From assembly GCF_009258225.1 (NCBI RefSeq), contig NZ_CP043617.1, positions 744,001 through 808,000 of the forward strand: DNA of 64,000 bases, in the 5' to 3' direction. The notes below the pieces were generated by a model. The model was given only the letters and a program-made list of their open reading frames with translations, was not told the origin of the DNA and did no database searches. Made by a program: the position numbers and the translations under genes. Position 1 is the first letter of the stretch. Each line of letters begins with the position of its first letter. Below, piece by piece: positions 31,578-40,711 of this stretch. This stretch comes from Sulfurimonas lithotrophica (lineage in GTDB: Bacteria; Campylobacterota; Campylobacteria; Campylobacterales; Sulfurimonadaceae).

Positions 31578-31651
31578 AAGCGACTGCTCGCTTGGGCTTC
31601 ACGCCGAGAGAAACTAAGCGTTAGCGTAACCAAAAGAATTACTTCTTTTGG
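31578..31651 (+). promoter_or_regulatory. Two hairpins between the porin and yjcH
   Basis: In the 108-bp gap, AAGCGA pairs with TCGCTT around CTGC (31578-31593), and CCAAAAGAA pairs perfectly with TTCTTTTGG around TTAC (31630-31651). Neither has a following U-tract, so strong termination is doubtful. They may protect the abundant porin transcript or adjust read-through into yjcH-actP. Confidence 0.45.
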
Positions 31652-31679
31652 TGTATTAAATAAATAAAAGGAAAATTTT

Positions 31680-31994
31680 ATGGAAAAAGAACTTGTTGAA
31701 AAAATCAAAGCAAATCCTGATTACCAAAAGCTAGTTCAAACTAGAAACGGTTTTGCTGTTAAGTTAACAATCGCAATGTTAGTAGTGTATTTTGCATTTA
31801 TTTTAACTATTGCATTTGATCCTGCTGTACTTGGTGCTCCTCTAGGTGCTGATACCGTTACGACTATCGGTATCCCTATAGGTATAGCTATTATTGTTTT
31901 TGCATTTATACTAACTGGTATATATACAAAAAGAGCAAACTCTGAGTTTGATGATTTAGCTAACGCTGTAAAAAAATCGGTTGGAGAGGACTAA
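31680..31994 (+). CDS. yjcH: DUF485 membrane protein YjcH
   Basis: A 104-residue inner-membrane protein with two helices (about residues 27-48 and 62-84) and polar ends. It matches DUF485/YjcH, the small partner gene found just before actP in many bacteria. AAAGGAAAA precedes the start. Its stop codon is directly followed by the actP start, so both proteins are made together. A role as accessory subunit of the acetate permease is plausible but not proven. Confidence 0.88.
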   Translation: MEKELVEKIKANPDYQKLVQTRNGFAVKLTIAMLVVYFAFILTIAFDPAVLGAPLGADTVTTIGIPIGIAIIVFAFILTGIYTKRANSEFDDLANAVKKSVGED

Positions 31995-31995
31995 T

Positions 31996-33663
31996 ATGTT
32001 TAATAGAATATTTTTATTTTTAATTTTAGGTGCCGTAGCTGTAATGGCAGGTGGTGCGATAGAGGGTGAAATAGCAAAGCAAGAACTTAACTTATCTGCT
32101 ATTATCATGTTTTTATTATTTGTCGGTGGTACTTTAGGTATCACTTATTGGGCTGCAAAGCGTACAAAATCTGCAAAAGATTTCTATACGGCAGGTGGTG
32201 GAATCACAGGTTTCCAAAACGGTATGGCAATTGCGGGTGATTATATGTCTGCTGCGTCATTCCTAGGTATTTCCGGTCTTGTATATCTAAAAGGTTACGA
32301 TGGTCTTATCTACTCAATCGGTTTCTTGGTTGGTTGGCCAATTATCCTTTTCTTAATTGCAGAGCCTTTAAGAAACTTAGGTAAATATACTTTTGCCGAC
32401 GTTGCATCTTATAGACTTCGTCAAACACCTATCCGTACGTTAGCGGCATCTGGTTCTATCGCAACTGTTATCCTTTATCTAATTGCTCAAATGGTTGGTT
32501 CGGGTAAATTAATCCAGTTACTATTTGGTTTAGAGTATGAAATTGCAGTAATATTAGTCGGTGTACTTATGGTACTTTATGTAACGTTTGGTGGTATGCT
32601 TGCTACTACATGGGTACAGATTATTAAGGCGTTTTTACTACTTTCAGGTGCTACTTTCATGGCTGTAGCTGTTATGGCGCACTATGACTTTAACTTCGGA
32701 TCGTTGTTTGCAAAAGCTGTTGAAATGAAAGGTGTTGAAGTAATGAGTCCTGGTGGATTGGTATCTGATCCTGTATCGGCTATTTCACTTGCAGTAGCAC
32801 TAATGTTCGGTACAGCCGGTTTACCACATATCTTAATGAGATTTTTTACGGTTGCAGATGCAAAAGAAGCTCGTAAATCAGTTTTTTATGCAACAGGTTT
32901 TATAGGTTATTTTTATATCCTTACTTTTATAATCGGTTTTGGTGCTATCGTTATGGTATTTACAAATCCTGAATATTTAGACGTAGCTAAACAAGCTGTA
33001 AGCGGTGGTTCTCCGATTCTTGGTGGAAACAATATGGCAGCGATTCACTTATCACACGCTGTTGGTGGTGACTTCTTCTTAGGTTTCATCTCTGCGGTTG
33101 CTTTTGCTACTATTTTAGCGGTTGTTTCAGGTCTTACACTTGCAGGTGCATCTGCAATTTCGCATGACCTTTACGCATCAGTGTTTAAAAAAGGTGAAGT
33201 TGATTCAATGAAAGAGATGCAAGTATCTAAAATGGCAACAATCGGACTTGGTATCGTAGCTATTATTATGGGTATTGCATTTGAGAAACAAAACATTGCA
33301 TTCGTTGTTGGTTTAGCATTTGCTATTGCGGCATCAGCTAACTTCCCTGTACTTATGTTAAGTATGTATTGGAAAAAATTAACTACTCGCGGTGCGGTAA
33401 TTGGTGGATCTATGGGTCTTGCTACTGCAGTACTTTTAGTTATACTTGGTCCGATTGTTTGGGTACAAATTTTAGGAAATGCAGAAGCAATTTTCCCATA
33501 TAAATATCCTGCATTGTTCTCGGTAACTGTTTCATTTGTTGCAATCTGGTTCTTCTCTATTACAGATAATTCTCAAAATGCAAAAGATGAGCAAGAGGCT
33601 TTTGAAGCTCAGTATGTAAGAGCTCAAACCGGTATCGGTGCCGAAGGTGCATCTGAACACTAG
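31996..33663 (+). CDS. actP: Cation/acetate symporter ActP
   Basis: A 555-residue sodium:solute symporter with about 13 membrane helices. I choose ATG at 31996, 7 bp after GGAGAGGA, over an in-frame TTG at 31981 that would overlap yjc[21 protein letters not shown] and [15 protein letters not shown] are typical of the ActP/SSS family. An extra N-terminal helix follows the start. It imports acetate and related short carboxylates for Acs. A strong terminator follows, yet the genes downstream are functionally linked to acetate. Confidence 0.93.
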   Translation: MFNRIFLFLILGAVAVMAGGAIEGEIAKQELNLSAIIMFLLFVGGTLGITYWAAKRTKSAKDFYTAGGGITGFQNGMAIAGDYMSAASFLGISGLVYLKGYDGLIYSIGFLVGWPIILFLIAEPLRNLGKYTFADVASYRLRQTPIRTLAASGSIATVILYLIAQMVGSGKLIQLLFGLEYEIAVILVGVLMVLYVTFGGMLATTWVQIIKAFLLLSGATFMAVAVMAHYDFNFGSLFAKAVEMKGVEVMSPGGLVSDPVSAISLAVALMFGTAGLPHILMRFFTVADAKEARKSVFYATGFIGYFYILTFIIGFGAIVMVFTNPEYLDVAKQAVSGGSPILGGNNMAAIHLSHAVGGDFFLGFISAVAFATILAVVSGLTLAGASAISHDLYASVFKKGEVDSMKEMQVSKMATIGLGIVAIIMGIAFEKQNIAFVVGLAFAIAASANFPVLMLSMYWKKLTTRGAVIGGSMGLATAVLLVILGPIVWVQILGNAEAIFPYKYPALFSVTVSFVAIWFFSITDNSQNAKDEQEAFEAQYVRAQTGIGAEGASEH

Positions 33664-33666
33664 TTT

Positions 33667-33698
33667 ATAGATGGGTATATCCCATCTATCATTTTTTT
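33667..33698 (+). terminator. Rho-independent terminator after actP
   Basis: A perfect 9-bp stem, ATAGATGGG with CCCATCTAT, around the loop TATAT is followed by CA and seven T. It begins 4 bp after the actP stop and ends 18 bp before the next start codon, so the following genes either rely on read-through or on another promoter. Confidence 0.85.
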
Positions 33699-33716
33699 AA
33701 CTATTGGAGAACTTTT

Positions 33717-35522
33717 GTGAGTCTACTCGACCAAAGAAAACTTATTAAATCTATACACCCCTTTGACCTCTTAGGAGAAAAGGATCTAGATAATCTCATG
33801 GGCAAAATTGATATAGCCTACTATACAAAAGACACACTTCTAATCTCTAAAAACCTCCCCTCTATTGCATTTTACATAATTATTAAAGGTTCCGTTACGG
33901 AATATATCGATGATGAAATTCATAATGTATATTCATCAGGTGACAGCTTTGATGCGGATGCTTTGATATATGAAAAAACTGAAGGCAAGTTTTTAGTCGA
34001 AGAGGATTTAATATGTTATGAGATTAAAAAAGAAGACTTTTTAGACCTTATGCAGGATAAACGTGTACAAGGTTATTTCTTACAAGATTTCGTATCTCGT
34101 CATCAAAACCTAAAATATCACGATACTCAAAGTGAACTCACACCTTTTTTAATGGCAAGAGTAAGGGATATTTACCTTCATGAAGCTTGTATGGTAAATG
34201 AAGACAGCTCCATTTTAGATTCTTTAAAAATGCAAAGTAAGCTTAAAGCAAAAGTTATCATTGTTAAAAAAGATGACAACTATGAAATAGTAACCGATAC
34301 GGATTTGAAAGAGAAAGTTCTTTTATCGGGTTTAGATGTAAATGAAAATATATCTAAAATATCTACTTCGGGGATAATCTCAATAGACGTAAATGATTTT
34401 TTATTTAATGCACTTTTAATTATGACTCATAACGAAATTAAAAGACTTGTAGTAACCGATGAAGATAAAATTATCGGAGTTTTGGAACAACTTGATTTGT
34501 TGTCGTACTTTGCAAATCATTCACATCTTATTGCCGTTCAGATAGATAAAGCCCAAAGCGTAGAAGACTTAAAAGATATCCAAGAAGATTTAAACAACGT
34601 AATTAGAATTTTAAAAACTAAAGGCGTAAAAACGAGATATATAACAAAACTCGTATCTAGTCTAAATATAAAAATCTATAAAAAACTCTTTTCTATGGTT
34701 ATGCCAGAAGAACTAAAAGATGAATGTTGTTTAGTCGTACTCGGAAGTGAGGGTAGAGGCGAGCAGATAATCAAAACCGACCAAGATAATGCACTTATAA
34801 TCAAAGACGGACTTGATGTAGAGTTGTTTAAAGAACCGATGTTAAAGTTAAATTCTTATCTGCTTGATTTAGGTTTTCCCGTGTGTCCGGGAAATGTAAT
34901 GGTTTCAAATGAGTTTTGGAGAAGGGATGTAAGTGGATACAAAACACTTATAAAAACTTTGGCAAATTCTATGGATGAGTCAAAACTTCAAACATTAAGT
35001 ATTATACTTGATGCAAAAGCTGCTGCCGGTAACGAAGCATTGTTAGAAGATGTAATGAATTACTTACACACAAATTTTCACTCCCGTGACGATGTTTTAG
35101 CCCATATGGCAAAAGCTGTTTTAAGTTTTGAAACGCCGCTTTCTTTGTTTAGCTCATTTGTAACCGAAAAAACACATAATAATAAATTAGATATTAAAAA
35201 AGGGGGAATATTTGCTTTAGTTCACGGTATTAGAACACTCTCGCTTCAATATGAGGTAAGTGTTACAAATACGGTTGAACGTATAAAAGAGTTGAATAAT
35301 AAAGGTGTAATAGATAAAAATTTTGCTACGGAGTTAATAGAGAGTTTTGATACGCTTATAGCGATAAGACTAGATGCACAAAGTAACGATAGAGATGAAA
35401 ACTATGTCAATCCCGTAAATCTAGAAAAAAATCAAAGAGATCTGTTAAAAGATAGTTTTAAAATAGTAAATAAATTCAAAAAATTTACGAGTTTTCATTT
35501 TCACTTAAATATGGTTGTGTAA
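33717..35522 (+). CDS. cNMP-binding/CBS/DUF294 nucleotidyltransferase-like protein
   Basis: A 601-residue cytoplasmic signalling protein using a GTG start after TTGGAGA. A cyclic-nucleotide-binding-like domain (about 10-130) is followed by a CBS pair (about 145-265) and a DUF294 nucleotidyltransferase domain. Its GSEGRGE motif begins at G343, with metal-binding D355 and D357 in KTDQDN, as in GlnD-type adenylyl or uridylyl transferases. A DUF294 C-terminal helical domain ends the protein. It sits between actP and acs, an arrangement seen in many bacteria. I infer that it senses a nucleotide and modifies a protein of acetate metabolism; no target is known to me. The exonuclease gene start overlaps its stop by one base. 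Confidence 0.87.
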   Translation: MSLLDQRKLIKSIHPFDLLGEKDLDNLMGKIDIAYYTKDTLLISKNLPSIAFYIIIKGSVTEYIDDEIHNVYSSGDSFDADALIYEKTEGKFLVEEDLICYEIKKEDFLDLMQDKRVQGYFLQDFVSRHQNLKYHDTQSELTPFLMARVRDIYLHEACMVNEDSSILDSLKMQSKLKAKVIIVKKDDNYEIVTDTDLKEKVLLSGLDVNENISKISTSGIISIDVNDFLFNALLIMTHNEIKRLVVTDEDKIIGVLEQLDLLSYFANHSHLIAVQIDKAQSVEDLKDIQEDLNNVIRILKTKGVKTRYITKLVSSLNIKIYKKLFSMVMPEELKDECCLVVLGSEGRGEQIIKTDQDNALIIKDGLDVELFKEPMLKLNSYLLDLGFPVCPGNVMVSNEFWRRDVSGYKTLIKTLANSMDESKLQTLSIILDAKAAAGNEALLEDVMNYLHTNFHSRDDVLAHMAKAVLSFETPLSLFSSFVTEKTHNNKLDIKKGGIFALVHGIRTLSLQYEVSVTNTVERIKELNNKGVIDKNFATELIESFDTLIAIRLDAQSNDRDENYVNPVNLEKNQRDLLKDSFKIVNKFKKFTSFHFHLNMVV

Positions 35523-36151
35523 TGTTTGATAACTTTTTTCGTGAACTTTCTAAAAAAAGAGATTTTAAACGTCTAAAAGATAAAAAATATGAGTTTCTTT
35601 TTGAAGAAGACAATAGCGGAGAATATGTTGTTTTTGATACTGAAACTACAGGACTTAATCCTAAAAAGGATGATATCCTCTCAATCGGTGCCGTAAAGAT
35701 TAAAGACAATAAAATTCTTACATCCCAAACTTTTGAGATGTTTGTACAAAACTATTGTGATATAAGCAGTGAAAGCAAGAAAATTCACGGGATAAGAGAG
35801 GTTGATTTGATAAATGCCCAAACAACTCTTGAAGTTATCCCTAAATTTTTAGAGTTTATAGGTTCTCGTCCCTTAGTCGGGTATTACTTGGAGTTTGATG
35901 TAGCTATGATCAATAAGTATGTAAAACCCATGCTTGGAATTAAACTTCCCAATAAACAGATAGAGGTTTCAGAAATCTATTATAATCAAAAAATAGAGTT
36001 CATTCCTCAAGGAAATATTGATTTGAAGTTTGATACAATACTACAAAATTGTGGCATCCCGAATATGGGTGCCCATAATGCTGTTAACGATGCAATAATG
36101 ACAGCGATGATATATTTAAAATTAATAAAAGGAAATAATAATGTCAGATAA
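35522..36151 (+). CDS. DnaQ-like 3'-5' exonuclease (DEDDh)
   Basis: A 209-residue exonuclease of the DNA polymerase III epsilon-like family. Exo I is [12 protein letters not shown] with D39 and E41, Exo II is [14 protein letters not shown], and Exo III is [13 protein letters not shown], with the H-x4-D of the DEDDh class. A 35-residue N-terminal helix precedes the domain. It has no polymerase-binding tail that I can see. It overlaps the DUF294 gene by one base and acs by 11 bp, so it is firmly in the acetate operon. This DUF294-exonuclease pairing recurs in other bacteria, but the purpose is unclear; it may act on a nucleotide or nucleotidylated product. Confidence 0.87.
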   Translation: MFDNFFRELSKKRDFKRLKDKKYEFLFEEDNSGEYVVFDTETTGLNPKKDDILSIGAVKIKDNKILTSQTFEMFVQNYCDISSESKKIHGIREVDLINAQTTLEVIPKFLEFIGSRPLVGYYLEFDVAMINKYVKPMLGIKLPNKQIEVSEIYYNQKIEFIPQGNIDLKFDTILQNCGIPNMGAHNAVNDAIMTAMIYLKLIKGNNNVR

Positions 36152-38096
36152 AAAACCGGTTTTTAAACCAAATAAAGAGTTTGCAAAAAATGCAGCAATT
36201 AAGAATATGTGTGAATACCATGAACTTCAAGATAAAGCTATGGAAGATTATGAAGGTTTTTGGGGAGATGCGGCAAAAGAAAAAATAGACTGGATTGAAC
36301 CTTTTACTAATGTTTTAGATGAGAGTAACGCTCCTTTTGTAAAATGGTTTGACGGCGGTAAATTAAATGTTGCACAGCAATGTATTGACAGACATTTAGA
36401 GACTCGTAAAAACAAAGCAGCTATCATTTTTGAAGGTGATAAAGGTGATGTTCAAACTATTACATATTTAGACCTATATAAAAATGTAAACAGATTTGCA
36501 AATCTTTTAAAAGAAGACTTTGGTGTAAAAAAAGGTGATAGAGTTGTAATCTATATGCCTATGATTCCTGAAGCTGCATACGCTATGCTTGCTTGTGCGA
36601 GAATAGGTGCTATCCACTCTATCGTATTTGGTGGATTCTCTGCTGAAGCTCTACGTGATAGAATCGATGATGCAGAAGCTAAAGTAGTTATCACTGCAGA
36701 TGGTGCATTCAGAAAAGAAAAACCTTATATGCTAAAACCTGTTGTAGATGCTGCACTTGAAGGTAAGACGCCTGTTGAGAAAGTTTTAGTAGTTGAGCGT
36801 AACCATGAAGATGTTGAATGGGTAGCGGGTCGTGATTATTCTTACAATGAACTTATCAAAGACAAATCTGCTGTTTGTGAAGCTGAAGTTATGGATGCTG
36901 AAGATCCGTTATTTTTACTTTATACATCAGGTTCAACCGGTAAACCAAAAGGTGTTCAACACAACTCTGCAGGATATATCCTTTGGGCTCAAATGACTAT
37001 GGAATGGGTATTTGACGTAAAAGAGAACGATACATACTGGTGTACTGCCGATGTGGGTTGGATTACAGGTCATACTTACATTGTTTATGGTCCACTTGCA
37101 ATGGGTGCTACTACTGTTATGTTTGAGGGTGTTATTACATTCCCTGATGCCGGTCGTCCTTGGGCAATGGTTGAAAACCACAGAATCAACCAGTTTTATA
37201 CAGCTCCTACAGCCATTCGTGTACTACATAAAATGGGTGAACAAGAGCCTGCTAAATACGATATGAGTTCTCTAAAAGTTCTTGGAACTGTTGGTGAGCC
37301 AATCGATCCACCGGCATGGAAATGGTACTATGAAGAAGTAGGTTCTTCTAAGTGTGCTATCGTTGATACATACTGGCAAACAGAAACAGGTGGACACATC
37401 GTATCTCCGCTTCCTGGTGCTACACCTATTAAACCTGCGTGTGCTACTCTTCCGTTACCTGGTATCATGGCTGAGATTTTAGACCCTACTACAGGTGAGA
37501 AAGCAGAAGTCGGTGAGACTGGTTATATGTGTGTAACTCGTCCTTGGCCTTCACAAATCCGTGGTGTATGGGGTGATGAAGAGAGATATGTGAAATCATA
37601 CTTCGGTGATGTTAAAAAAGACGGAAAAGCTGTATATTTTACAGGTGACGGTGCTGTTTATGATGAAGACGGTTACATCACTATTACAGGTCGTACTGAT
37701 GATGTTATCAACGTATCTGGTCACCGTATGGGTACGGCTGAAGTTGAAGCTGCAATCAAGAAACATCCTAACGTTGCAGAAGTTGCAGTTGTCGGTAAAC
37801 CACACCCACTAAAAGGTGAAGGAATCTTCGCATATATCGTTCTTAAAGCTGATGATGGTGTAGCGGATGAAGTTGAAGAAGTTAAAGCTATCAACAACAT
37901 TATCAAAAAAGAGATTGGTAATATCGCTTTATGTGACGATATGATTTTTGCACCGGGTCTTCCTAAAACTAGAAGCGGTAAAATTATGCGTCGTATCTTA
38001 CGTTCAATCGCTAAAGGTGAGGCTATAACTCAAGATATTTCAACTCTTGAAGATCCTTCAGTAGTTGGAAAAATAGAAGAAATGGTAAAAGGTTAA
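36141..38096 (+). CDS. acs: Acetyl-CoA synthetase (AMP-forming)
   Basis: A 651-residue enzyme converting acetate, ATP and CoA to acetyl-CoA through acetyl-AMP. [16 protein letters not shown] is the P-loop-like A3 motif, [15 protein letters not shown] the A5 region, and [20 protein letters not shown] the A7/A8 hinge. The C-terminal [11 protein letters not shown] contains K614, equivalent to the lysine whose acetylation switches Acs off in other bacteria. It starts inside the end of the exonuclease gene. With yjcH-actP it forms an acetate scavenging route. Codon use (frequent GGT, CGT, CCT) suggests high expression compared with the T6SS genes. Confidence 0.97.
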   Translation: MSDKKPVFKPNKEFAKNAAIKNMCEYHELQDKAMEDYEGFWGDAAKEKIDWIEPFTNVLDESNAPFVKWFDGGKLNVAQQCIDRHLETRKNKAAIIFEGDKGDVQTITYLDLYKNVNRFANLLKEDFGVKKGDRVVIYMPMIPEAAYAMLACARIGAIHSIVFGGFSAEALRDRIDDAEAKVVITADGAFRKEKPYMLKPVVDAALEGKTPVEKVLVVERNHEDVEWVAGRDYSYNELIKDKSAVCEAEVMDAEDPLFLLYTSGSTGKPKGVQHNSAGYILWAQMTMEWVFDVKENDTYWCTADVGWITGHTYIVYGPLAMGATTVMFEGVITFPDAGRPWAMVENHRINQFYTAPTAIRVLHKMGEQEPAKYDMSSLKVLGTVGEPIDPPAWKWYYEEVGSSKCAIVDTYWQTETGGHIVSPLPGATPIKPACATLPLPGIMAEILDPTTGEKAEVGETGYMCVTRPWPSQIRGVWGDEERYVKSYFGDVKKDGKAVYFTGDGAVYDEDGYITITGRTDDVINVSGHRMGTAEVEAAIKKHPNVAEVAVVGKPHPLKGEGIFAYIVLKADDGVADEVEEVKAINNIIKKEIGNIALCDDMIFAPGLPKTRSGKIMRRILRSIAKGEAITQDISTLEDPSVVGKIEEMVKG

Positions 38097-38129
38097 TCCC
38101 TTTTACTGGCTTACTAAGCTACTTAGTGC

Positions 38130-38135
38130 TATAAT
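38130..38135 (+). promoter_or_regulatory. Probable -10 box for pyrF
   Basis: TATAAT lies 29 bp before the pyrF start. Just upstream ACTAAG pairs with CTTAGT around CTA at 38113-38127, a weak hairpin behind acs that lacks a U-tract. Confidence 0.5.
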
Positions 38136-38164
38136 TTCATAATTTAAACTACATAAGGTTTTGT

Positions 38165-38848
38165 ATGGAATTATGCGTAGCACTTGACTTACCTACTAAA
38201 GAAGAAAATTTAGATTTAATCCACAAAATTAAAGAACACAATGTCTGGCTAAAAGTTGGACTTCGCACTTATATACGTGACGGCGAAGAGTTTTTAAAAG
38301 CCATCAAACAAATCAACCCTGATTTTAAAATATTTTTAGATTTAAAACTATATGACATACCAAATACTATGGCAGATGCTGCCGAGTCCATAATGGGTCT
38401 AGGTGTAGATATGTTTAATGTACATGCATCTGCAGGAAAACGTGCTATGACAACTGTAATGAAGCGTCTGGAGAAGTATGATAATAGACCTATAGTTTTG
38501 GCTGTAACTGCACTTACTTCATTTTCCGAAGATGAGTTTAAAGAAGTATATGAAAGTTCTATAGCATCCAAAGCTGACCAATTTGCAAAAGATGCAAGCG
38601 AAAGCGGACTTGACGGTGTAGTATGCTCGGCTTTTGAGAGTGAGTCTATCAAAAATATAACCTCAGATGCTTTTATGACTTTAACTCCGGGTATTCGCCC
38701 TTTTGGTGAAGATGCAGGAGATCAAAAACGTGTAGCCGACGTGGCATATGCCAAGGGTGCAAAAGTTGACTTTATAGTGGTCGGACGCCCAATATATCAA
38801 GCAAAGAACCCATCAGAGGTAGTATTAAAAATTTTAGAACAACTTTAA
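38165..38848 (+). CDS. pyrF: Orotidine 5'-phosphate decarboxylase
   Basis: A 227-residue (beta-alpha)8 enzyme for the last step of UMP synthesis. ALDLPTKEENL starts the first strand, FLDLKLYDIPNTM holds the catalytic D-x-K-x-x-D set, and TPGIRPFG and VVGRPIYQA form the phosphate site. Length is normal. It stands alone with its own promoter and terminator between acs and tRNA-Ser. Confidence 0.97.
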   Translation: MELCVALDLPTKEENLDLIHKIKEHNVWLKVGLRTYIRDGEEFLKAIKQINPDFKIFLDLKLYDIPNTMADAAESIMGLGVDMFNVHASAGKRAMTTVMKRLEKYDNRPIVLAVTALTSFSEDEFKEVYESSIASKADQFAKDASESGLDGVVCSAFESESIKNITSDAFMTLTPGIRPFGEDAGDQKRVADVAYAKGAKVDFIVVGRPIYQAKNPSEVVLKILEQL

Positions 38849-38862
38849 TAAAGCTATAAAAA

Positions 38863-38888
38863 ATATTTCTGCATATTTGCAGAAATAT
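38863..38888 (+). terminator. Hairpin terminator after pyrF
   Basis: An 11-bp perfect stem, ATATTTCTGCA with TGCAGAAATAT, around loop TATT, followed by GGAAATTTT. It begins 15 bp after the pyrF stop codon. Confidence 0.75.
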
Positions 38889-38922
38889 GGAAATTTTAAG
38901 CTGTATATTATGATATACTTAC

Positions 38923-38928
38923 TATAAT
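38923..38928 (+). promoter_or_regulatory. -10 box for tRNA-Ser
   Basis: TATAAT ends 14 bp before the first base of the tRNA, a normal place for a promoter of a tRNA with a short leader. Confidence 0.6.
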
Positions 38929-38942
38929 TTCCATCTTCAAAC

Positions 38943-39032
38943 GGATAGGTGGGTGAGCGGCTGAAACCACATCCCTGCTAAGGATGCGTATGGGTAACTG
39001 TACCGAGGGTTCGAATCCCTCCCTGTCCACCA
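38943..39032 (+). tRNA. tRNA-Ser (anticodon GCT)
   Basis: Acceptor stem GGATAGG pairs with CCTGTCC (one G-T). The anticodon arm is CATCC, loop CTGCTAA, GGATG, giving GCT, which reads AGC and AGT serine codons. A long variable arm of 18 bases and the T-arm GAGGG-TTCGAAT-CCCTC are as expected for a class II serine tRNA. CCA is encoded. The base before CCA is A, whereas bacterial serine tRNAs normally carry G73. It marks the border between core-like genes on its left and the T6SS region on its right. Confidence 0.93.
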
Positions 39033-39075
39033 CTTGAAGATTAACTTCCCACAACAAAAACTTTCATAAATATTT

Positions 39076-39240
39076 TTAGAATTCAGTAAACTCTTCGTAT
39101 TCTTCATAAGCGATAGTTGTATCATTTGATTCAAACATCTCTTCATATGTAAGATGGATATCTTTCTCATAATCTTCAAAATGATTTATATAATGACAAA
39201 AATTAAAATCTTCCACTTCTACTATTTGACTCTCATACAT
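39076..39240 (-). CDS. Small acidic protein of unknown function
   Basis: A 54-residue ORF, MYESQIVEVEDFNF to the end. The start at 39240 is chosen because AAGGAG lies 6 bp before it; a longer in-frame reading to 39324 has no comparable site. The product is very acidic (many Glu and Asp, almost no Lys or Arg) and rich in Tyr and Phe, ending EEYEEFTEF. I recognise no family. It lies alone between tRNA-Ser and the hemerythrin remnant. The good ribosome-binding site is the main support. Confidence 0.4.
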   Translation of the reverse strand: MYESQIVEVEDFNFCHYINHFEDYEKDIHLTYEEMFESNDTTIAYEEYEEFTEF

Positions 39241-39442
39241 CTTAGACTCCTTATGTCTTGCTGTTTTGCAAGCTGTATATATATCTTGTTGCATAAGCTG
39301 TACCATAGAAATATTTTTTAGCATATATATTCCATATAAGCCTATATATAGTGATTTAAAGAGTTTATATGTATTTACATTTTTGTTTTTTTGAAAATTA
39401 TTGCAGGAAAAAGTACTACAATTTTGTAAGCAAGATATCTAA

Positions 39443-39625
39443 AGATACAAAATTGTAAATAAGTTATTTTTCAAGTATTTTAGTTTTAAAAAAGCCGTTC
39501 AAAAGCTTGTAAAATATACTAAATTTCATTTTCTCAGTGAACAAAACTACATGAAAGAATTGGAATATAATGGATTACAAGAACATATTTATAAAGATAT
39601 ACCTAATTTATGTGAGCATATGTAG
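39443..39625 (+). pseudogene. Bacteriohemerythrin remnant
   Basis: This stretch is open without a good start and reads like the middle of a hemerythrin domain: KLVKYTKFHFLSEQNYMKEL then EYNGLQEH. The spacing H-x3-E-x14-H equals the iron-ligand spacing of bacteriohemerythrins (H58, E62, H77 in the Methylococcus protein). The next ligand, four residues on, is Asp and not His, and the frame stops soon after, before the last His and Asp ligands. Just upstream in the same frame an in-frame TAA (39440-39442) stands where the conserved D-x-Q-H motif would put Gln. So it is probably a decayed gene. The rest of the 400-bp gap (39241-39640) shows nothing else I can support. Confidence 0.6.
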
Positions 39626-39640
39626 GAGACAACTCGGATT

Positions 39641-39928
39641 TTATTCTTTGGTATCTTTAACAGCTATGATTTTAAAAGTGAATAAAATAAAGATTCCAAT
39701 AAAAATACCAATTATTAAAAATGCTACATAAACATCTTTACTTATTATTTCTAAACTATGTAATATCATTAAAAATATAAAAATACCTATAGCTAAAGGT
39801 GCTGTTTTATCTGAGTCTGATATAAATCTTAAAGATGTTTGACAATTAGGACATGTCATAGGTTCAATAGGTTGAAACTTCTTTGCATCTAAAAGTTCAT
39901 ATTTGCATTCTGGACAATATACCTTCAT
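39641..39928 (-). CDS. Zinc-ribbon membrane protein
   Basis: A 95-residue protein beginning MKVYCPECKYEL. Two CxxC pairs (C5/C8 and C26/C29) form a probable zinc ribbon in the cytoplasm, followed by two hydrophobic helices (about residues 43-61 and 68-89) and a short basic tail. I do not recognise a named family. It starts at the base directly after the stop of the Sel1-repeat gene upstream, so it is the last member of the effector operon. It may be another protective or assembly factor for the effector, but this is only context. Confidence 0.7.
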   Translation of the reverse strand: MKVYCPECKYELLDAKKFQPIEPMTCPNCQTSLRFISDSDKTAPLAIGIFIFLMILHSLEIISKDVYVAFLIIGIFIGIFILFTFKIIAVKDTKE

Positions 39929-40711
39929 TTATATTCCACCTTTGTATTTTAGTTTTTCCGGGATTATTTTAGATTTTAGTTGTGCTTCGTAGCCTTTTTT
40001 AATAGTTTCGTCTGATAGTTTCCATTTTTCTTTTAGATATCCAACAATTCTTTTTTTTGTATATCTTTTACCAATAAGTGCAGTAAAATATTCAGCCGCT
40101 TTTATATCATCCTTAAGGTTGTAGTGATATAAGCGTCCGAGGTTTTTTATGGCACTTAAATCTTCCATTTTAATAGCTTTTTCATACCAAACTATAGCTT
40201 TATCATATTTTTTTAAATCTTTATATAAGTATGCAAGGTTATATGCAGCTAATGGATGATTATTTTTATAAGCTTTTTCATACCACTTTATAGCAAGCTT
40301 TGGATTGTTAAATTTAGCTTTATAAAGTAGTGCTAAATTAAATAATCCATTTGGATTATTTGGTTTTAAGTTTAACAACTCTTTGTACCAAAATTCAGCT
40401 TTTTTAGGTTCATCTAAATTGTCATCGTAAAGCATAGCTAAATTCATTATAGTTCTAGTATCTTTAGGCTCAATGTTAATAGCCTGCTTATACCAAAGTT
40501 CAGCTTTTTTGTAGTCTTTTAGTTTTATATCATATAAAAGACCTATATTAAAAGCAGCTGCACTGTCTGTATCTGAGTTGTTCCACCATTGGATGGCACG
40601 GGCATCTAAACTATTAAGTCTAGGGTCAAAGTCTGGTTTGTTAAATATTTCTGCAAATAAACTTGTACTAAGTACTAAAGTTATTAAAAGTAGTTTTAAA
40701 AAATATTTCAT
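39929..40711 (-). CDS. Sel1/TPR-repeat periplasmic protein, probable T6SS immunity protein (copy 2)
   Basis: A 260-residue exported protein. The signal peptide MKYFLKLLLITLVLSTSLFA is followed by about five Sel1/TPR-like helical repeats (such as AAFNIGLLYDIKLKDYKKAE, with the A-x-N-L-x-x-L-Y core) and a conserved tail WKLSDETIKKGYEAQLKSK. It is a paralogue of the gene at 40760-41548; the last 31 residues are identical. Sel1-repeat proteins serve as periplasmic immunity proteins for some T6SS lipase effectors in Pseudomonas, and its place behind a PAAR-like effector gene suggests the same kind of job. Direct evidence of neutralisation is lacking. Confidence 0.72.
   Translation of the reverse strand: MKYFLKLLLITLVLSTSLFAEIFNKPDFDPRLNSLDARAIQWWNNSDTDSAAAFNIGLLYDIKLKDYKKAELWYKQAINIEPKDTRTIMNLAMLYDDNLDEPKKAEFWYKELLNLKPNNPNGLFNLALLYKAKFNNPKLAIKWYEKAYKNNHPLAAYNLAYLYKDLKKYDKAIVWYEKAIKMEDLSAIKNLGRLYHYNLKDDIKAAEYFTALIGKRYTKKRIVGYLKEKWKLSDETIKKGYEAQLKSKIIPEKLKYKGGI
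39960..40029. repeat. 70-bp near-identical segment (copy in immunity gene 2)
   Basis: Matches 40791-40860 in the same orientation with one difference in 70 bases. It encodes the shared end of the two Sel1-repeat proteins. The rest of the two genes is clearly more diverged, so this end has been kept alike by recent conversion or by strong selection. Confidence 0.9.

Noticed and set aside
38269-38652. A 127-residue open frame on the minus strand
   Set aside because: It is antisense to pyrF, which is certain.
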